DNA from: Thermobifida alba
GTDB lineage: Bacteria > Actinomycetota > Actinomycetes > Streptosporangiales > Streptosporangiaceae
Direction of reading: 5' to 3'
Length of the DNA stretch: 64,000 bases
NCBI RefSeq assembly: GCF_023208015.1
Contig: NZ_CP051627.1
Location: forward strand, 1,302,001 to 1,366,000
The position numbers were made by a program, and so were the translations under genes. Positions 16,642-24,844 of this stretch are shown here, one piece after another. How positions within the stretch are numbered: position 1 is the stretch's first letter; each line of letters opens with the position of its first letter. The notes below the pieces were generated by a model. The model searched no databases. It saw only the letters and a program-made list of their open reading frames with translations, and was not told the DNA's origin.

Positions 16642-19275
16642 ATGGCGCCCCCTTCCTCTATGCCTCATCCCGGTGACGAGAACCCCTCTCTGTCCTCCCC
16701 GTCGGAGGAAGGAGAGGCTCGGGCTGCGGGCGGGGCCGACACCGCCCACGGGGACATCATTTCCACCGTCTACCGGGGCGACCACGTCGACCAGCGCGAC
16801 GCCCAAGCCCAGCGCGACGTCATCGGCCAACAGGTCAACAACGGGCCCCACTTCTACCTGTATCCGGAGCCCCCTGCGCCCCCCATGCACAATCCCGCTT
16901 TGCGGGAGGCTTTGGGAAGGCCGATCGGCCAGTGCGACCCTCATGATCTGGAGGTTCATCCGGCCCTGCAGGCCCCAAGTGTGCCGGGGGCGGCCGGTTC
17001 GGTGCCGCGGCGGGATGCGGCGCGGCTGCCCGTCTATGTGCGGCGGGCCCACGACGAGGAACTGGCGAGTGTCGTCGAGGACGCCGCGCGGGGGCGTAGT
17101 CGTATGGCCGTGCTGGTGGGGTCGTCGTCGACGGGGAAGACGCGGGCCTGCTGGGAGGCCATCCAACCCCTCGCCGAGCGGGGGTGGCGGTTGTGGCATC
17201 CGGTGGATCCGACCCGGGCCGAGGCCGCCCTGGCCGACCTGGACCACATCACCCCGCACACGGTGGTCTGGCTCAACGAGGCCCAGCACTACCTCGGCGC
17301 AGGTGGCGGGACGGGCGAGCGTGTGGCCACGGCCCTGCACACCCTCCTCACCGACCCCGACCGCGCCCCCGTGCTGGTGCTGGGCACGTTGTGGCTCGAC
17401 TACGCCCACACCTACACCCAACGCCCCGACCCAGGGCAGCCGGATGTGCACGCCCAGGCCCGGGCACTGCTGGCAGGCCGCCTGATCCACGTACCCGACG
17501 CCTTCGACCAGACCGCGCTGGCCGAGGCACACCGCCACGCCAAGACAGGGGACGGACAGTGGGCGCACGCCCTGGAACTCAGCCGACAGGGTCGGGTGGC
17601 CCAGGTGCTGGCCGGGGGACCGGCCCTGCTGGAGCGCTACCAGACCGCCCCACCCGCAGCACGCGCCCTGCTGGAGGCAGCCATGGACGCCCGCCGCCTG
17701 GGCGCAGGATTGCACCTGCCCCAGGAGTTTCTGGTGGAGGCGGCCGAGGACTACCTCACCGACGACGAACTCGCCGTCCTCGACGACGACTGGATCGACC
17801 ACAGCCTGGTCTACACCGGCCAGCCCGTGCACGGTAACCTCGCGCCCCTACGCAGAGTGCGCCCACGCCGCTCCCAGACCGGCCCCGCTTCTGGCACGGC
17901 GGGTCCGGTCTACCGGCTGGCCGACTACCTCGAACAACACGGCCGCCACCACCGGCGCGACCACTACCCGCCCGCCTCCTTCTGGCAGGCCGCCCACCGC
18001 CACCTCACCACCCCCGACGAACTACATACCCTGGCCAAAGCCGCCCACCGGCGCGGCCTGCTCAAGCACGCGGTCCGGCTCTACCACCGCGCGATCCTGG
18101 CCCACCACCCCCTCTCTGCCCACGGCTTGGTCAACCTGCTGTCGTCAGACACCGACCCCCACAACACCGGCGCCCACTGGACCGCCACCCACGCCCCCCT
18201 CACCGACCCGGGCGGCGTCGCCTTCCTGCTGGAGGCGCTGCACGAGGTCGGGCGGGAGGAGGCGGTGCGGGAGTTGTTGGCGCGCAACCCCGCCGCCCAC
18301 GTCGACCTCACCGCCCCGGGCGGCGTCGCCTTCCTGCTGCGGGTGCTGCACGAGGTCGGGCGGGAGGAGGCGGTGCGGGAGTTGTTGGCGCGCAACCCCG
18401 CCGCCCACGTCGACCTCACCGCCCCGGGCGGCGTCGCCTTCCTGCTGGAGGCGCTGCGCCAAGCGGGGCAGGCTGGGGCGGTGCGGGCGCTGTTGGCGCG
18501 CAACCCCGCCGCCCACGTCGACCTCACCGCCCCGGGCGGCGTCGCCTTCCTGCTGCGGGTGCTGCACGAGGTCGGGCGGGAGGAGGCGGTGCGGGCGCTG
18601 TTGGCGCGCAACCCCGCCGCCCACGCCCCCCTCACCGACCCGTATGGCGTCGCCCGTCTGCTGGAGGTGCTGCACGAGGTCGGGCGGGAGGAGGCGGTGC
18701 GGGCGCTGTTGGCGCGCAACCCCGCCGCCCACGCCCCCCTCACCGACCCGTATGGCGTCGCCCGTCTGCTGGAGGTGCTGCACGGGGTGGGGCGGGAGGA
18801 GGCGGTGCAGGCGTTGGCCTCCCGCACCGCCGCCCACGCCCCCCTCACCCACCCGGACGGCGTCGCCCGCCTGCTGGAGGTGCTGCACGGGGTGGGGCGG
18901 GAGGAGGCGGTGCAGGCGCTGGCCTCCCGCACCGCCGCCCACGCCCCCCTCACCCACCCGGACGGCGTCGCCCGCCTGCTGCGGGTGCTGCACGGGGTGG
19001 GGCGGGAGGAGGCGGTGCAGGCGCTGGCCTCCCGCACCGCCGCCCACGCCCCCCTCACCGACCCGTATGGCGTCGCCCGCCTGCTGGAGGCGCTGCGCCA
19101 AGCGGGGCAGGCTGGGGCGGTTGAGAGGTTGCAACGTCGGGCGCTGGACGCCGGTGCGCTTGGGAGGACTCCCGCGTTCCTTCAGCCGTACGGGCGGGAG
19201 CCTGACGGCACGCCTGCCGCGGCGTGGACCTGGGAGGAGGTAGTCGCGGAGGACGCTCCGCCCGCGGCCCTGTAG
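16642..19275 (+). CDS. P-loop NTPase with nine-copy C-terminal 36-residue repeat array (STAND-like)
   Basis: An 877-residue protein paralogous to the preceding gene product in its NTPase core. Walker A is GSSSTGKT (about 160-167), followed by 'RACWEAI' (compare 'RAAWTAV' next door). A 'TVVWLNEAQHYL' Walker B-like strand follows at about 207-218. The N-terminus is low-complexity with 'VYRGDHVDQRDAQAQRDVIG', apparently the counterpart of the neighbour's Gly-x-Val strand, but it has no membrane helix. Residues 517-835 are nine tandem helical repeats (unit like 'HAPLTDPYGVARLLEVLHEV'). The ATG at 16642 is chosen because family-like sequence begins there, although the SD (AGAGGG or TTGGAG) is poorly placed. 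The repeats are probably a ligand- or protein-binding scaffold. Function is unknown. Confidence 0.75.
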   Translation: MAPPSSMPHPGDENPSLSSPSEEGEARAAGGADTAHGDIISTVYRGDHVDQRDAQAQRDVIGQQVNNGPHFYLYPEPPAPPMHNPALREALGRPIGQCDPHDLEVHPALQAPSVPGAAGSVPRRDAARLPVYVRRAHDEELASVVEDAARGRSRMAVLVGSSSTGKTRACWEAIQPLAERGWRLWHPVDPTRAEAALADLDHITPHTVVWLNEAQHYLGAGGGTGERVATALHTLLTDPDRAPVLVLGTLWLDYAHTYTQRPDPGQPDVHAQARALLAGRLIHVPDAFDQTALAEAHRHAKTGDGQWAHALELSRQGRVAQVLAGGPALLERYQTAPPAARALLEAAMDARRLGAGLHLPQEFLVEAAEDYLTDDELAVLDDDWIDHSLVYTGQPVHGNLAPLRRVRPRRSQTGPASGTAGPVYRLADYLEQHGRHHRRDHYPPASFWQAAHRHLTTPDELHTLAKAAHRRGLLKHAVRLYHRAILAHHPLSAHGLVNLLSSDTDPHNTGAHWTATHAPLTDPGGVAFLLEALHEVGREEAVRELLARNPAAHVDLTAPGGVAFLLRVLHEVGREEAVRELLARNPAAHVDLTAPGGVAFLLEALRQAGQAGAVRALLARNPAAHVDLTAPGGVAFLLRVLHEVGREEAVRALLARNPAAHAPLTDPYGVARLLEVLHEVGREEAVRALLARNPAAHAPLTDPYGVARLLEVLHGVGREEAVQALASRTAAHAPLTHPDGVARLLEVLHGVGREEAVQALASRTAAHAPLTHPDGVARLLRVLHGVGREEAVQALASRTAAHAPLTDPYGVARLLEALRQAGQAGAVERLQRRALDAGALGRTPAFLQPYGREPDGTPAAAWTWEEVVAEDAPPAAL
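18190..19146 (+). repeat. Nine tandem copies of a 108/105-bp coding repeat
   Basis: Copies 1-5 are 108 bp (36 residues) and copies 6-8 are 105 bp, with the ending 'LLARNPAA' replaced by 'LASRTAA'. Copy 9 is the diverged last unit. Each begins His-(Ala/Val)-(Pro/Asp)-Leu-Thr and continues 'GVA.LL..L...G...AV'. Adjacent copies are almost identical in DNA, including silent positions, which points to recent duplication or gene conversion. Copies 3 and 9 share an unusual variant ('LRQAGQAGAV') that breaks the simple order and suggests shuffling. Confidence 0.92.
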
Positions 19276-19750
19276 CACCAGCCCTGACCGTGCCCCCGGT
19301 CCCGGGGCCCGTCTTCGCGCGGCGGGGTGTCCCCAGCCCAGTGCTGGTTTTTCATAACATCCCAGTATGCGGGCCCCGCGGCGGATTTTTGTCGCCCCCG
19401 TGACCGGAGTGCCGAGGCAGGGCGCGGGCGACCGGAGACGCCGCAGCCGAACAGGAGGCCGGAACGTACGCGCAGGAGGCGCGGAAGCCGGAGAGCGCCC
19501 CGGAGTCGAGCCGCCAACAGGGGCCGGCACATCCCGCGGCCGTGTGACGAACCACGGATCTGAGTCCGGCCAACACGTGCGACGTCGATACGGAAAGACC
19601 CGCGGGCGGACTTCCCCGAAGAGATGCGACCCGGGTTTCGGGAAGGCGAAGCCCCATCCCGCAGGTGGTGTGGCGGGGGTGGCTCCGCCGGGCAGACCGG
19701 AAAGGCCGTACGCCCGAAGCCCGTCAGCGGCCGGCGCGGTGGACACGTGC
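19276..19750. other. Intergenic region
   Basis: About 475 bases with no credible gene. It contains TGGTTTTTCATAA at 19345-19357, an AT-rich 13-mer that recurs inverted at 27390-27402. The right end leads into the monooxygenase promoter. Confidence 0.5.
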
Positions 19751-19801
19751 TTCTGGCGGGGACGCCCCGGTGCTAGTTTGGATACGGATACGTACCCGTA
19801 T
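19751..19801 (+). promoter_or_regulatory. Promoter with 20-bp palindromic operator for the monooxygenase-TetR pair
   Basis: ATACGGATACGTACCCGTAT (19782-19801) is a near-perfect palindrome, with only one mismatched base pair. It lies 16 bases before the monooxygenase start and directly after a plausible -10 (TAGTTT, 19774-19779), itself 17 bases from TTCTGG. This is the position expected for repression by the TetR protein encoded by the second gene of the operon. The dyad is seen directly; the repressor assignment is inferred. Confidence 0.65.
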
Positions 19802-19817
19802 ACGAATAAGAGGGGTC

Positions 19818-21355
19818 GTGTCGGCGTCGACAACACAGGTACTCGTGGTCGGAGCGGGACCGGTGGGGCTGACTCTGGCCTGCGCCCTGGCCGCCCAGAA
19901 GGTCGAGGTCCGGGTGGTGGACCGGGCCGCACGACCGGCCACCACGTCACGGGCCAACATCCTGCACGCGCGCGGCGTGGAGGTCCTGGCCCGCCTGGAC
20001 GCCCTGGGCGACCTGCCCGAACGCTCCCTCGCACCGCTGGGCATGACCATGCACGTCGGCGACCGGCCCCTGGCCACGGTGCGCTTCGCCCCCCTGCGGG
20101 GACAGTCCACGCAGGCACTGTTCGTCTCCCAGGCCGACGTGGAGGAACAACTGCGGCGCCGACTGGGCGCCCTGGGCGTCGAGGTCGAGTGGAACCGCCC
20201 CCTCGACGGACTGGAGGTCCACGAGCACGGCGTGACCGCGCACCTCGACGCACCCGACTGCACGCCGACTGGGTGGTCGGCTGCGACGGCGCGCACAGCA
20301 CGGTCCGCGACCTGGCCGCGATCGACTTTCCCGGCGTCTCCGTCGGCGAGCGTTTCCTGCTCGCCGACGTCCACGTCGACTGGGACCGCAGCCGCGACGT
20401 CTCGGCGGGCTGGTTCCACCGCGACGGCATCCTGATGGCCATGCCGATGCCCTCCCCCGGCCAGACCCGCCGCGAGACCGGCACCCTGTGGCGGCTCATG
20501 GCCGAGGTCACCGCCGCCCCCGGCGAGCCGCACCTCACCCAGCAGCAGATCCTCGACCGCTTCGAGCAACTGGTCCCCCACCGCAGCGGACAGCACGCCC
20601 GCCTGGGCGAAGCCGTGTGGACCTCGGTGTTCCGCATCCACCGGCGCCTGGCCGCCGACTACCGCCGCGGCCGCGTCCTGCTGGCCGGGGACGCCGCCCA
20701 CGTCCACAGCCCCATCGGCGGACAGGGCATGAACACCGGCATCGGCGACGCCGAGAACCTCGCCTGGAAACTCGCGCTCGTCGTCCACGGCCGCGCCGAC
20801 GCCCGCCTGCTCGACACCTACACCGCCGAACGCCGCCCCCTGGCCACCTGGATCCTCAACGCCACCACGGCCAACACCCGCATCCTGCTGGGCGAGACCC
20901 TCCCGGCCCGCCTGCTGCGCGACCGGATCATGCTGCCGCTGCTCAATCTGCCCGCCATGCAACGCGCCGCCACCCGCAGCGCCTCCCAACTGGACGTCAC
21001 CTACCGCAACGGCCCCCTGGGCGCACGCCGCGGCCGCAGCCCACACCCCGGCGACCGGATCGGCGATCTGGCCTGCCTGCGCGCCGATGCCACCCCCACC
21101 CGGCTGCACGCCGAACTCGGCTCCCGCTGGGCCCTGCTGGCGCCGCAGGCGACCGGGACGGTCGAGGAACTGGCCACGACAGCGCGCGCCCACCTCGGCG
21201 ACGACGTCGGCGTCCTGCGACCGCAGGACGCCGTGAAACACGGGGACACGCTGCTGGTCCGCCCCGACGGCCACCTCGGCTGGCGCGGCCGCACCCCCGC
21301 CGACCTGCGACGCTGGCTGACCGAGACACTGGGCTGCACGGAGAAGAGCAGATGA
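19818..21355 (+). pseudogene. FAD-dependent aromatic monooxygenase (PF01494 type), single frameshift
   Basis: The GTG at 19818 (AAGAGGGG upstream) opens a frame with the dinucleotide-binding 'VLVVGAGPVGLTLACALA', then 'TTSRANILHARGVEVL'. Near 20252 the frame is lost by one base; the continuation has 'WVVGCDGAHSTVRDLA' and the FAD-ribityl motif 'GDAAHVHSPIGGQGMNTGIG'. Both halves together give a normal-length flavoprotein hydroxylase of about 510 residues with the C-terminal thioredoxin-like region. Such enzymes hydroxylate phenolic or polyketide substrates, or inactivate antibiotics. The two frames are otherwise undamaged, so either a fresh mutation or a sequencing indel is possible. The stop overlaps the TetR start (ATGA). 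Confidence 0.82.
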
Positions 21356-21984
21356 GCCGCAACAGACCGACACCGGCCCGGGCGGGACGCCCCCGCGACC
21401 CGCAGCTGGACGAGGCCATCGTGCGCGCCGCCACCGAGCTGCTCGCCGAACGCGGCGCGGCACAGACCAGCATCGAACAGATCGCCCGACGCGCGGGCGT
21501 GACCAAGGTCAGCGTCTACCGCCGCTGGCGCACCAAGGAGGACCTGCTCGCCCACGCCGTGGAAGCACTCCGCGACCGGCTGCCCGCCGTGGACCTGGCA
21601 GCAGGAGACGACGAGCCGCTGCCGCAGGTGGTGCAGCGGCTGCTGCCGCGCTGGGGCGAGATCCTGGCCGACGCCCGGTTCCGTCGGCTCACCGCACGCC
21701 TGCTCGCCGCGGCCGCCGACCATCCGGCACTGCTGGAGGCCTACCGCACCCACCACGTCGCCCCGCGCCGCGAACGCGCCCGCGCGGTCATGGAACGGGC
21801 CCAGGCGGAGGGGTTCTTCGACGCCGACGCCGACATCGACACGGCGATCGACCTGATGGAAGGCGCGGTCATCCGGTACCTGCTGCTGGACCCCCGAGCG
21901 GCCGACCCCGTCCAGACCACCCGCTACCTGCGCACCCTGCTGACCCAGGTGGGCTTCGCCCTGCCGCGGGCAGATGACGCCTGA
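21352..21984 (+). CDS. TetR-family transcriptional regulator
   Basis: A 210-residue regulator. The N-terminal helix-turn-helix reads 'TSIEQIARRAGVTKVSVYRR' with the usual 'RWRTKEDLLAHAV' helix 4, followed by a ligand-binding domain of the TetR_C type. Its ATG overlaps the monooxygenase stop, so the two are translationally coupled. The palindrome at 19782-19801 upstream of the operon is the likely target, giving autoregulation and substrate-induced control of the monooxygenase. The ligand is unknown. Confidence 0.92.
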   Translation: MSRNRPTPARAGRPRDPQLDEAIVRAATELLAERGAAQTSIEQIARRAGVTKVSVYRRWRTKEDLLAHAVEALRDRLPAVDLAAGDDEPLPQVVQRLLPRWGEILADARFRRLTARLLAAAADHPALLEAYRTHHVAPRRERARAVMERAQAEGFFDADADIDTAIDLMEGAVIRYLLLDPRAADPVQTTRYLRTLLTQVGFALPRADDA

Positions 21985-22407
21985 ACCGGACGACCAGTCC
22001 TCAAGCCCCGCCCGGACCGGAATCCCGCCGGGCCGTCAACAGCCGGACCGAAGCCCCGAGCCCGGTCAAGGGCACGGCCGCCGGGAGAAGCCGGGGAAGC
22101 GGCGTGTCACCGCCGAGCTTGGGACAGGCAGCAGAAGTTGACGGTGGAGGGTGAGAACGGACGGACGACAGTTCAGGAGACGTGACGTCGCCATGGAACG
22201 CTGTCCATCAGGCGCAACCGCTTGGGCCAGGTCACAGTCGCGCGGACCAGCCCGCGGCACTGTGGCCAGCAGGATCAGGGCCGGTTTTCTCCCAGGGAGC
22301 GGTTGACCTCGGAGAGGTCGGCACGACACGCAGCCAGCGGCATTCGGGATTGGAACCGTGACGCCCCGAGACCTGGGCGATGGCGCACACACCGGTCCCA
22401 CGTCTGT
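21985..22407. other. Intergenic region
   Basis: About 420 bases after the TetR gene. No gene or strong hairpin is supported; short open frames here lack ribosome-binding sites and recognisable protein. Confidence 0.45.
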
Positions 22408-22472
22408 TTGAACCCTGGCACAGGACAGGGGATAGGACCACACTGTGAATCACATTGGCGATGAGTGATTCA
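22408..22472 (+). promoter_or_regulatory. Promoter and dyad operator of the XRE-ImmA-PIN operon
   Basis: TTGAAC (22408-22413) and GATAGG/TAGGAC (22431-22438) make a possible -35/-10. Immediately downstream, TGAATCAC (22446-22453) and GTGATTCA (22465-22472) are perfect inverted 8-mers, 11 bases apart. The left arm is itself inside the palindrome TGTGAATCACA. This is a natural binding site for the XRE protein encoded first in the operon. Repeats are seen; the use is inferred. Confidence 0.5.
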
Positions 22473-22485
22473 GACTGGTGGGGCG

Positions 22486-22812
22486 GTGACGGCAGTGGCA
22501 GATATCGGTGCGCGGATCGAGCGGGCCCGCGCCGCAGCGGGTCTGAGCCAGCGAGCCCTTGCCGACGCCACAGGTATCTCGCAGTCCACCCTGTCTCGGA
22601 TTATCTCCGGAGACCGGGTGGCGAAGATGCCGGAGCTCGTGGCGATCGCATGGGAGACCGGACACACGGTTGCCCAACTCACCGGAATCGGATCGGTGGC
22701 TGAACGGGTGCAGTGCGCGGCCCGCGCCACCAACGACATGCGTCAGACGCTGCTGAGCTTCCTGGAACTCGACGCCTACCTGGACGACCAGGCTATTCCC
22801 GCCACGGTCTGA
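22486..22812 (+). CDS. XRE-family helix-turn-helix regulator (antitoxin/repressor-like)
   Basis: A 108-residue protein whose N-terminal 60 residues form a standard HTH_3 domain: 'IERARAAAGLSQRALADATG' then 'SQSTLSRIISGDR'. The C-terminal region is short and helical. A GTG at 22486 is chosen because GGTGGGG precedes it; GTG 22465 and 22495 are alternatives. It is the first gene of a three-gene cluster with an ImmA/IrrE metalloprotease and a PIN-like protein. In such pairs the protease cleaves or inactivates the XRE repressor, so this is probably an autorepressor acting at the dyad just upstream. Confidence 0.88.
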   Translation: MTAVADIGARIERARAAAGLSQRALADATGISQSTLSRIISGDRVAKMPELVAIAWETGHTVAQLTGIGSVAERVQCAARATNDMRQTLLSFLELDAYLDDQAIPATV

Positions 22813-22829
22813 AACGGAGTCGAAGAACT

Positions 22830-23699
22830 GTGAGCGCCGAAGCCGAAGGCCGCGCTGCTGCCGAGCGGTTCCGTAGAGAACAGCACCTGGGCGCGCAGCC
22901 GCTGGGGGACCTTGTGGCGATCATCGAGCAGGCCACGGGGGTCGACGTGGCTGTGCTCGACGCCGACCAGGACCAACACGGCCTGACGATGCGGGACCCG
23001 CAACGCGACGCCGTTTTCGTCGGTGTCGCGCGCACCCGCAAACCGATGCGGCAGCGCAGCACTCTCGCCCACGAACTCGGCCACATCCTGTTCGGGGACA
23101 TGACGGACAGCGCAAGGATCGCTTGGAAAGACCGCTCTCCTGCAGAAATCCGAGCGGATGCCTTCGCACGCCACCTGCTTATCCCACTTGAGGGCCTACG
23201 CGGATTCCTCGAGGAGCGAAGATCGCTGACCCAGTCGGTGCTCTCCGAAGTCGTTCAGCGGTTCCTGGTCTCGCCCATGATCGCCGCGATCGCGCTCCAC
23301 CAGGCCGGGTGCATCGACACCTCCACCAAAGAAGAGTGGAAAACCCTCACCACACCACAGTTGGCCACCCGATTCGGGTGGAGTGATCAATACCGCGCTC
23401 TGCAAGACGAATCCAATCGACGCAGGGCGCCACAACGGTTGCTTGCCCGAGCGATCAGAGGCTACGTCGAAGGGGTGCTGTCCGCACAGGCCATCGCCAC
23501 GCTTCGCGGTATCACCCGGCAGGAGGCTGAAGCGGAACTGCGGGAAGCGGGCGTGGTGCCCGCCGAACGGCCAGTGGCCTGGGCTGATCCAGCCGAACTG
23601 CCAGATGTCGGAGTGGACCTCGCAGCTTTGGACGAGGCCCTTGACGCACCTGACCACGATGACAATCCCCCTGGCATGACAACGAGAGGGAGCGGATGA
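22830..23699 (+). CDS. ImmA/IrrE-family metallo-endopeptidase
   Basis: A 289-residue protein (COG2856 type) with zinc motif HELGH at residues 81-85, within 'STLAHELGHILFGD'. The downstream acidic residue is in the usual helix 'RADAFARHLLIPLEGL'. The C-terminal half is helical and includes 'SVLSEVVQRFLVSPMIAAIA', the HTH-like segment common in the family. Members cleave XRE-type repressors, as ImmA does in ICEBs1, or respond to stress. The GTG start at 22830 has GGAG ten bases upstream and follows the XRE gene by 17 bases. Its stop overlaps the start of the PIN-like gene (ATGA), so all three are co-translated. Confidence 0.92.
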   Translation: MSAEAEGRAAAERFRREQHLGAQPLGDLVAIIEQATGVDVAVLDADQDQHGLTMRDPQRDAVFVGVARTRKPMRQRSTLAHELGHILFGDMTDSARIAWKDRSPAEIRADAFARHLLIPLEGLRGFLEERRSLTQSVLSEVVQRFLVSPMIAAIALHQAGCIDTSTKEEWKTLTTPQLATRFGWSDQYRALQDESNRRRAPQRLLARAIRGYVEGVLSAQAIATLRGITRQEAEAELREAGVVPAERPVAWADPAELPDVGVDLAALDEALDAPDHDDNPPGMTTRGSG

Positions 23700-24308
23700 G
23701 CCACCGGCCGATCATCGACGCCGGTCCCGGACTGAACTTCCTCTCGATTCACCAGGAGTCTCCTCATCGGAGTCTTGGGGAGATTGAGTGCTCCGGAGGC
23801 TGTGCAGAACGAGGTGTTCACAAAGTCGCAGCAGGACGAGCGTTTCCGTCCTGCTGCGACGGTCTGGCGGAAGCTAACCCCCGAATGGCTGCGAGTTCTG
23901 TCCGATGACGAGACACCCGAACTCGCAGCCGTGGTCCAGCGCATCACCTACCAACCTTTGGCCGAACGGTTGAAGCGCCCCAAGGACCTGGGCGAGGTCA
24001 TGGTCATCGCTCACGCGGTCGTCGCCGCCGAAGCAGGCCAAGAGGTGACCGTCCTCATCGATGACGGGCAAGGGGCACAGACCGCAACCGCAGAGATCAA
24101 CCGTCTTGAACGGATCCGACGTAGCGGGCGTCCAGTGGGATCGATCAAACTGGTCAGCACGCTGACTGTCCTGGAGCGTGCGGTGCAGAAAGAGTACATT
24201 GCGGGCAGGGCAGATATGCGTCGTCTCTACCAGCGACTGCGTGAACTGGATGACGGCCTACCCCCCATCGAGGCAACCAGTCTCTTGTCGCCTGCTCTCT
24301 GGACTTGA
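23696..24308 (+). pseudogene. PIN-like-domain protein of the XRE-ImmA operon, one frameshift
   Basis: The ATG at 23696 overlaps the protease stop and opens 'MSHRPIIDAGPGLNFLSIHQ', a PIN-like start in which the Asp is a metal ligand. After residue 21 the frame is lost (about 23759). The continuation 'LLIGVLGRLSAPEAVQNEVF' and then 'DLGEVMVIAHAVVAAEAGQE' and 'VLIDDGQGA' carries the other acidic residues expected of a PIN-like nuclease fold. It runs to the stop at 24308. Joining the frames gives about 204 residues. PIN-like domains are RNA-cleaving toxins in many toxin-antitoxin systems. Here the putative toxin is either inactivated or a sequencing indel is present. Confidence 0.7.
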
Positions 24309-24775
24309 GGCTGTCCTTACCTTGTGCCGCACACTCATCTGGTACCTCCGGTGGGGAAAGCGCCTGTGCAGTGGCCAGTCGTCTCCAGGAGATAAGTGCC
24401 TATCCCAAGCGGAGCGGTGCTGTGTGAATGTCGCGTGGATCTGCTGGAGGAAGCGAGGCCGAGAAGTGCTGGAGGCAGGGTGAAGCCCTGTTCGGCCACT
24501 CACCGAGCCTTGTCGTCCTGCTTCGTGGAGTTGGAGGACCAGTACCACTCGGACGGGCTCGCCGACCCGGTGCGGGCAGCACCGCAGATGGTGAAGGGCC
24601 TGTCGGTTCTTCAGCTGGGCACCGGCCCGCCATGGTCTCGACGCTGGGAACCGACGCGGCGTCGGAGTCAAGTCGGCGGTGTTTCGGCTGGCTGTGGGCG
24701 GGACTGCGGCGGGGGCGCCGGGATGGCTCCCGGCGGCCCCGCTTCTGGAAGCGAGGTTGTGCGGCAGTCGAGGAT
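24309..24775. other. Intergenic region
   Basis: About 470 bases between the PIN-like gene and the arsI terminator. Open frames are present but none is recognisable or has a ribosome-binding site. No repeat stands out. Confidence 0.45.
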
Positions 24776-24823
24776 CCGTGGGGTGGCAGGCGCGGGCCGG
24801 CCCCTGTACCGGCCACCCCACGG
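24776..24823 (-). terminator. Terminator hairpin of arsI
   Basis: CCGTGGGGTGGC and GCCACCCCACGG form a perfect 12-bp stem, with a second small stem (GGCCGG/CCGGCC) in the loop. It lies 22 bases after the arsI stop in that gene's direction. Confidence 0.6.
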
Positions 24824-24844
24824 CGGGGTCGGCGTCCGCGGGGT

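Noticed and set aside
18190-19146. CRISPR-like array
   Set aside because: Units are contiguous coding repeats of 105-108 bp without unique spacers, in frame with the protein.
18145-20637. 830-codon minus-strand frame over the repeat array and monooxygenase
   Set aside because: Repetitive only because it is antisense to the 36-residue repeats; spans unrelated genes.
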